A DNA stretch of 53,865 nucleotides from Bacteroidales bacterium (GTDB taxonomy: Bacteria; Bacteroidota; Bacteroidia; Bacteroidales; Muribaculaceae): positions 1 through 53,865 of the forward strand of contig CAAGGJ010000169.1 of the NCBI GenBank assembly GCA_900769345.1, given 5' to 3'. Below the pieces are notes generated by a model. It saw only the letters and a program-made list of their open reading frames with translations, made no database searches and had not been told where the DNA came from. A program made the position numbers and the translations under genes. This document shows positions 52,851-53,865 of the stretch, one piece after another (position 1 is the stretch's first letter; the number at the start of each line of letters is the position of its first letter).

Positions 52851-53756
52851 ATGAAATACACGAGTTTATATTTTGCTGCGGCAGCTATGATGCTACTTGC
52901 TGCATGTTCGCAAAGTGAGACGCAAGAAGCTACTACCGAAGCGCCCGATGATAAAGAAGTGAAGATGGAAGTGGTGTCAGAAGCCGATACCACAGCGGTA
53001 GATGCCGTGAGCGGGGCCACCAATGTGGCTAACTCGCCTACATTCAACGGTGTGATGATGGTGTCGCCATCGCGACAGGTTACCATATCGCTCACTATGG
53101 GTGGCAAGGTGCATGCGCTCAACATTATGCCCGGTTCGGCTGTGAAGCGAGGTCAAGTGGTGGCAATGATAGATAATCCGGAATACATACAACTTCAACA
53201 GACCTACCTTGATGCTGCAGCACAGCTGGAGTATCTCGAAAAGGAATATAATCGCCAGCGCACCCTTGGCGAGCAAGATGCCGCCTCGCAGAAGCGCGTG
53301 CAGCAAGCCAAAGCCGACTATCTGTCGGTGAAAAGTCGTGTAGATGCTTCGGCTTCGCACCTCAAGACGCTCGGCATCGATGCTAAAGAACTGCAATCGA
53401 GCGGAATTAAGGCATATTTGCCTGTAGTGGCACCTGCAAGTGGTTTTGTTACTAATATGAATGCCAACATGGGCAAATATCTCGAGGTGGGCGAGCCAAT
53501 ATGCGATATTATCGACAAGAGTCGCATTTTGCTGCAACTTACCGTATATGAGAAGGACCTCAAACTGATGAAAATAGGGGGAAATGTGGAATTTAGAGTG
53601 AACGGAATGGGCAAAGAGACCTTTGCAGCCAAGATAGTGGCGATAGATCAAGCCGTCGATTCGAAGGATTATTCGGTGAAGGTGTATGCAGCGGTTAGCA
53701 ACGTACGCAGCGATTTCCGCCCCGGTATGTATGTGCGCGCCAAGGTGAAGCAATAG
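52851..53756 (+). CDS. RND periplasmic adaptor (CusB/CzcB type), short
   Basis: Membrane-fusion lipoprotein of 301 residues (LLAACS, Cys19) linking the inner-membrane pump to the outer-membrane factor. The order is barrel-sandwich half (VTISLTMGGKVHALNIMPGSAVKRGQ, about 76-101), a helical hairpin (about 110-180), the second lipoyl half (LPVVAPASGFVTNMNANMGKY) and a beta-barrel domain ending FRPGMYVRAKVKQ. Most CusB/CzcB proteins continue for 50 or more residues into a membrane-proximal domain; here a TAG ends the chain right after the barrel, and the following bases show no continuation in any frame before the terminator. It is still probably functional, with the fused pump partner just upstream. 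Confidence 0.9.
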   Translation: MKYTSLYFAAAAMMLLAACSQSETQEATTEAPDDKEVKMEVVSEADTTAVDAVSGATNVANSPTFNGVMMVSPSRQVTISLTMGGKVHALNIMPGSAVKRGQVVAMIDNPEYIQLQQTYLDAAAQLEYLEKEYNRQRTLGEQDAASQKRVQQAKADYLSVKSRVDASASHLKTLGIDAKELQSSGIKAYLPVVAPASGFVTNMNANMGKYLEVGEPICDIIDKSRILLQLTVYEKDLKLMKIGGNVEFRVNGMGKETFAAKIVAIDQAVDSKDYSVKVYAAVSNVRSDFRPGMYVRAKVKQ

Positions 53757-53801
53757 ACGCTGAAATGCCAAGCAAGCGAAAAATAATGGCCTATGGGTCA
53801 A

Positions 53802-53834
53802 AATGGGTGTTTTTCAGCGAGAAAAACACCCATT
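53802..53834 (+). terminator. Terminator hairpin of the efflux operon
   Basis: AATGGGTGTTTTT (53802-53814) pairs perfectly with AAAAACACCCATT (53822-53834), 13 bp around a 7-base loop, followed by CGTCTTTCT. Related motifs (TGGGTCAAAATGGGTG, AGGTCATTTTGGGTG) flank it up to the window end. Confidence 0.8.
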
Positions 53835-53865
53835 CGTCTTTCTATAGGTCATTTTGGGTGTTAAA

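Overview
The window looks like chromosome from a gut Bacteroidota, order Bacteroidales; a Muribaculaceae- or Prevotella-like commensal is my best guess, from memory and without a search. The evidence is tandem SusC/SusD genes, many lipoproteins with SPII signals, Bacteroidota promoters (TAnnTTTG, twice with TTTG about 20 bases upstream), weak Shine-Dalgarno sites, and the neighbours GT5-like protein/DUF4270, Dol-P-Man synthase/dihydroorotase and an RND pump fused to its outer-membrane factor.

Left region (1-21.1 kb) is a polysaccharide-utilisation locus (PUL) in two tightly packed plus-strand blocks. Block 1 (59-11544) has the C-terminal third of a SusD, two small lipoproteins (DUF5004-like and DUF4961-like), a divergent SusC, a full SusD, a second canonical SusC and a DUF5005-like lipoprotein, and ends at a strong hairpin (11587-11632). 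Block 2 (11997-21064) encodes a sialate-O-acetylesterase-like esterase, two GH92 alpha-mannosidases, a lipoprotein GH130 and an SGNH/GDSL esterase, and ends at a hairpin (21097-21133). Alpha-mannosidases plus GH130 plus two esterases point to a mannose-rich, probably acylated glycan such as an N-glycan or mannan. No regulator, endo-acting enzyme or surface endoglycosidase lies in the window, so the locus probably continues to the left.

Middle region (21.2-31.1 kb) has a DMT transporter, rpiB, a minus-strand pair (beta-helix lipoprotein, folB), then lpxB, a low-molecular-weight phosphotyrosine phosphatase and a GH20 beta-hexosaminidase. A ModF-like tandem ABC ATPase follows on the minus strand. 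The folB-to-GH20 segment lies between two related non-coding repeat blocks in opposite orientation (about 22.81-23.11 and 29.31-29.65 kb). They contain 72-base direct repeats and a 32-base-period tandem array.

Right region (31.2-53.9 kb) is mostly housekeeping and envelope genes: a PAP-like phosphatase, an LTA-synthase-like membrane enzyme, Dol-P-Man synthase, dihydroorotase, a Ca2+ P-type ATPase and a small outer-membrane barrel on plus; CapA-like, folD, an (alpha/alpha)6 glycosidase and ffh on minus; then a GT5-like half protein that has lost the nucleotide-sugar-binding motif, a DUF4270 lipoprotein, tRNA-Thr(CGU), and a metal-efflux RND pump fused to a TolC-type outer-membrane factor with its adaptor. 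The observations most worth following are the inverted repeat blocks, the RND-OMF fusion with an internal signal-peptide-like segment, the degenerate GT5 protein, the truncated SusD junction and the uncharacterised DUF5005-like lipoprotein in a mannosidase locus.
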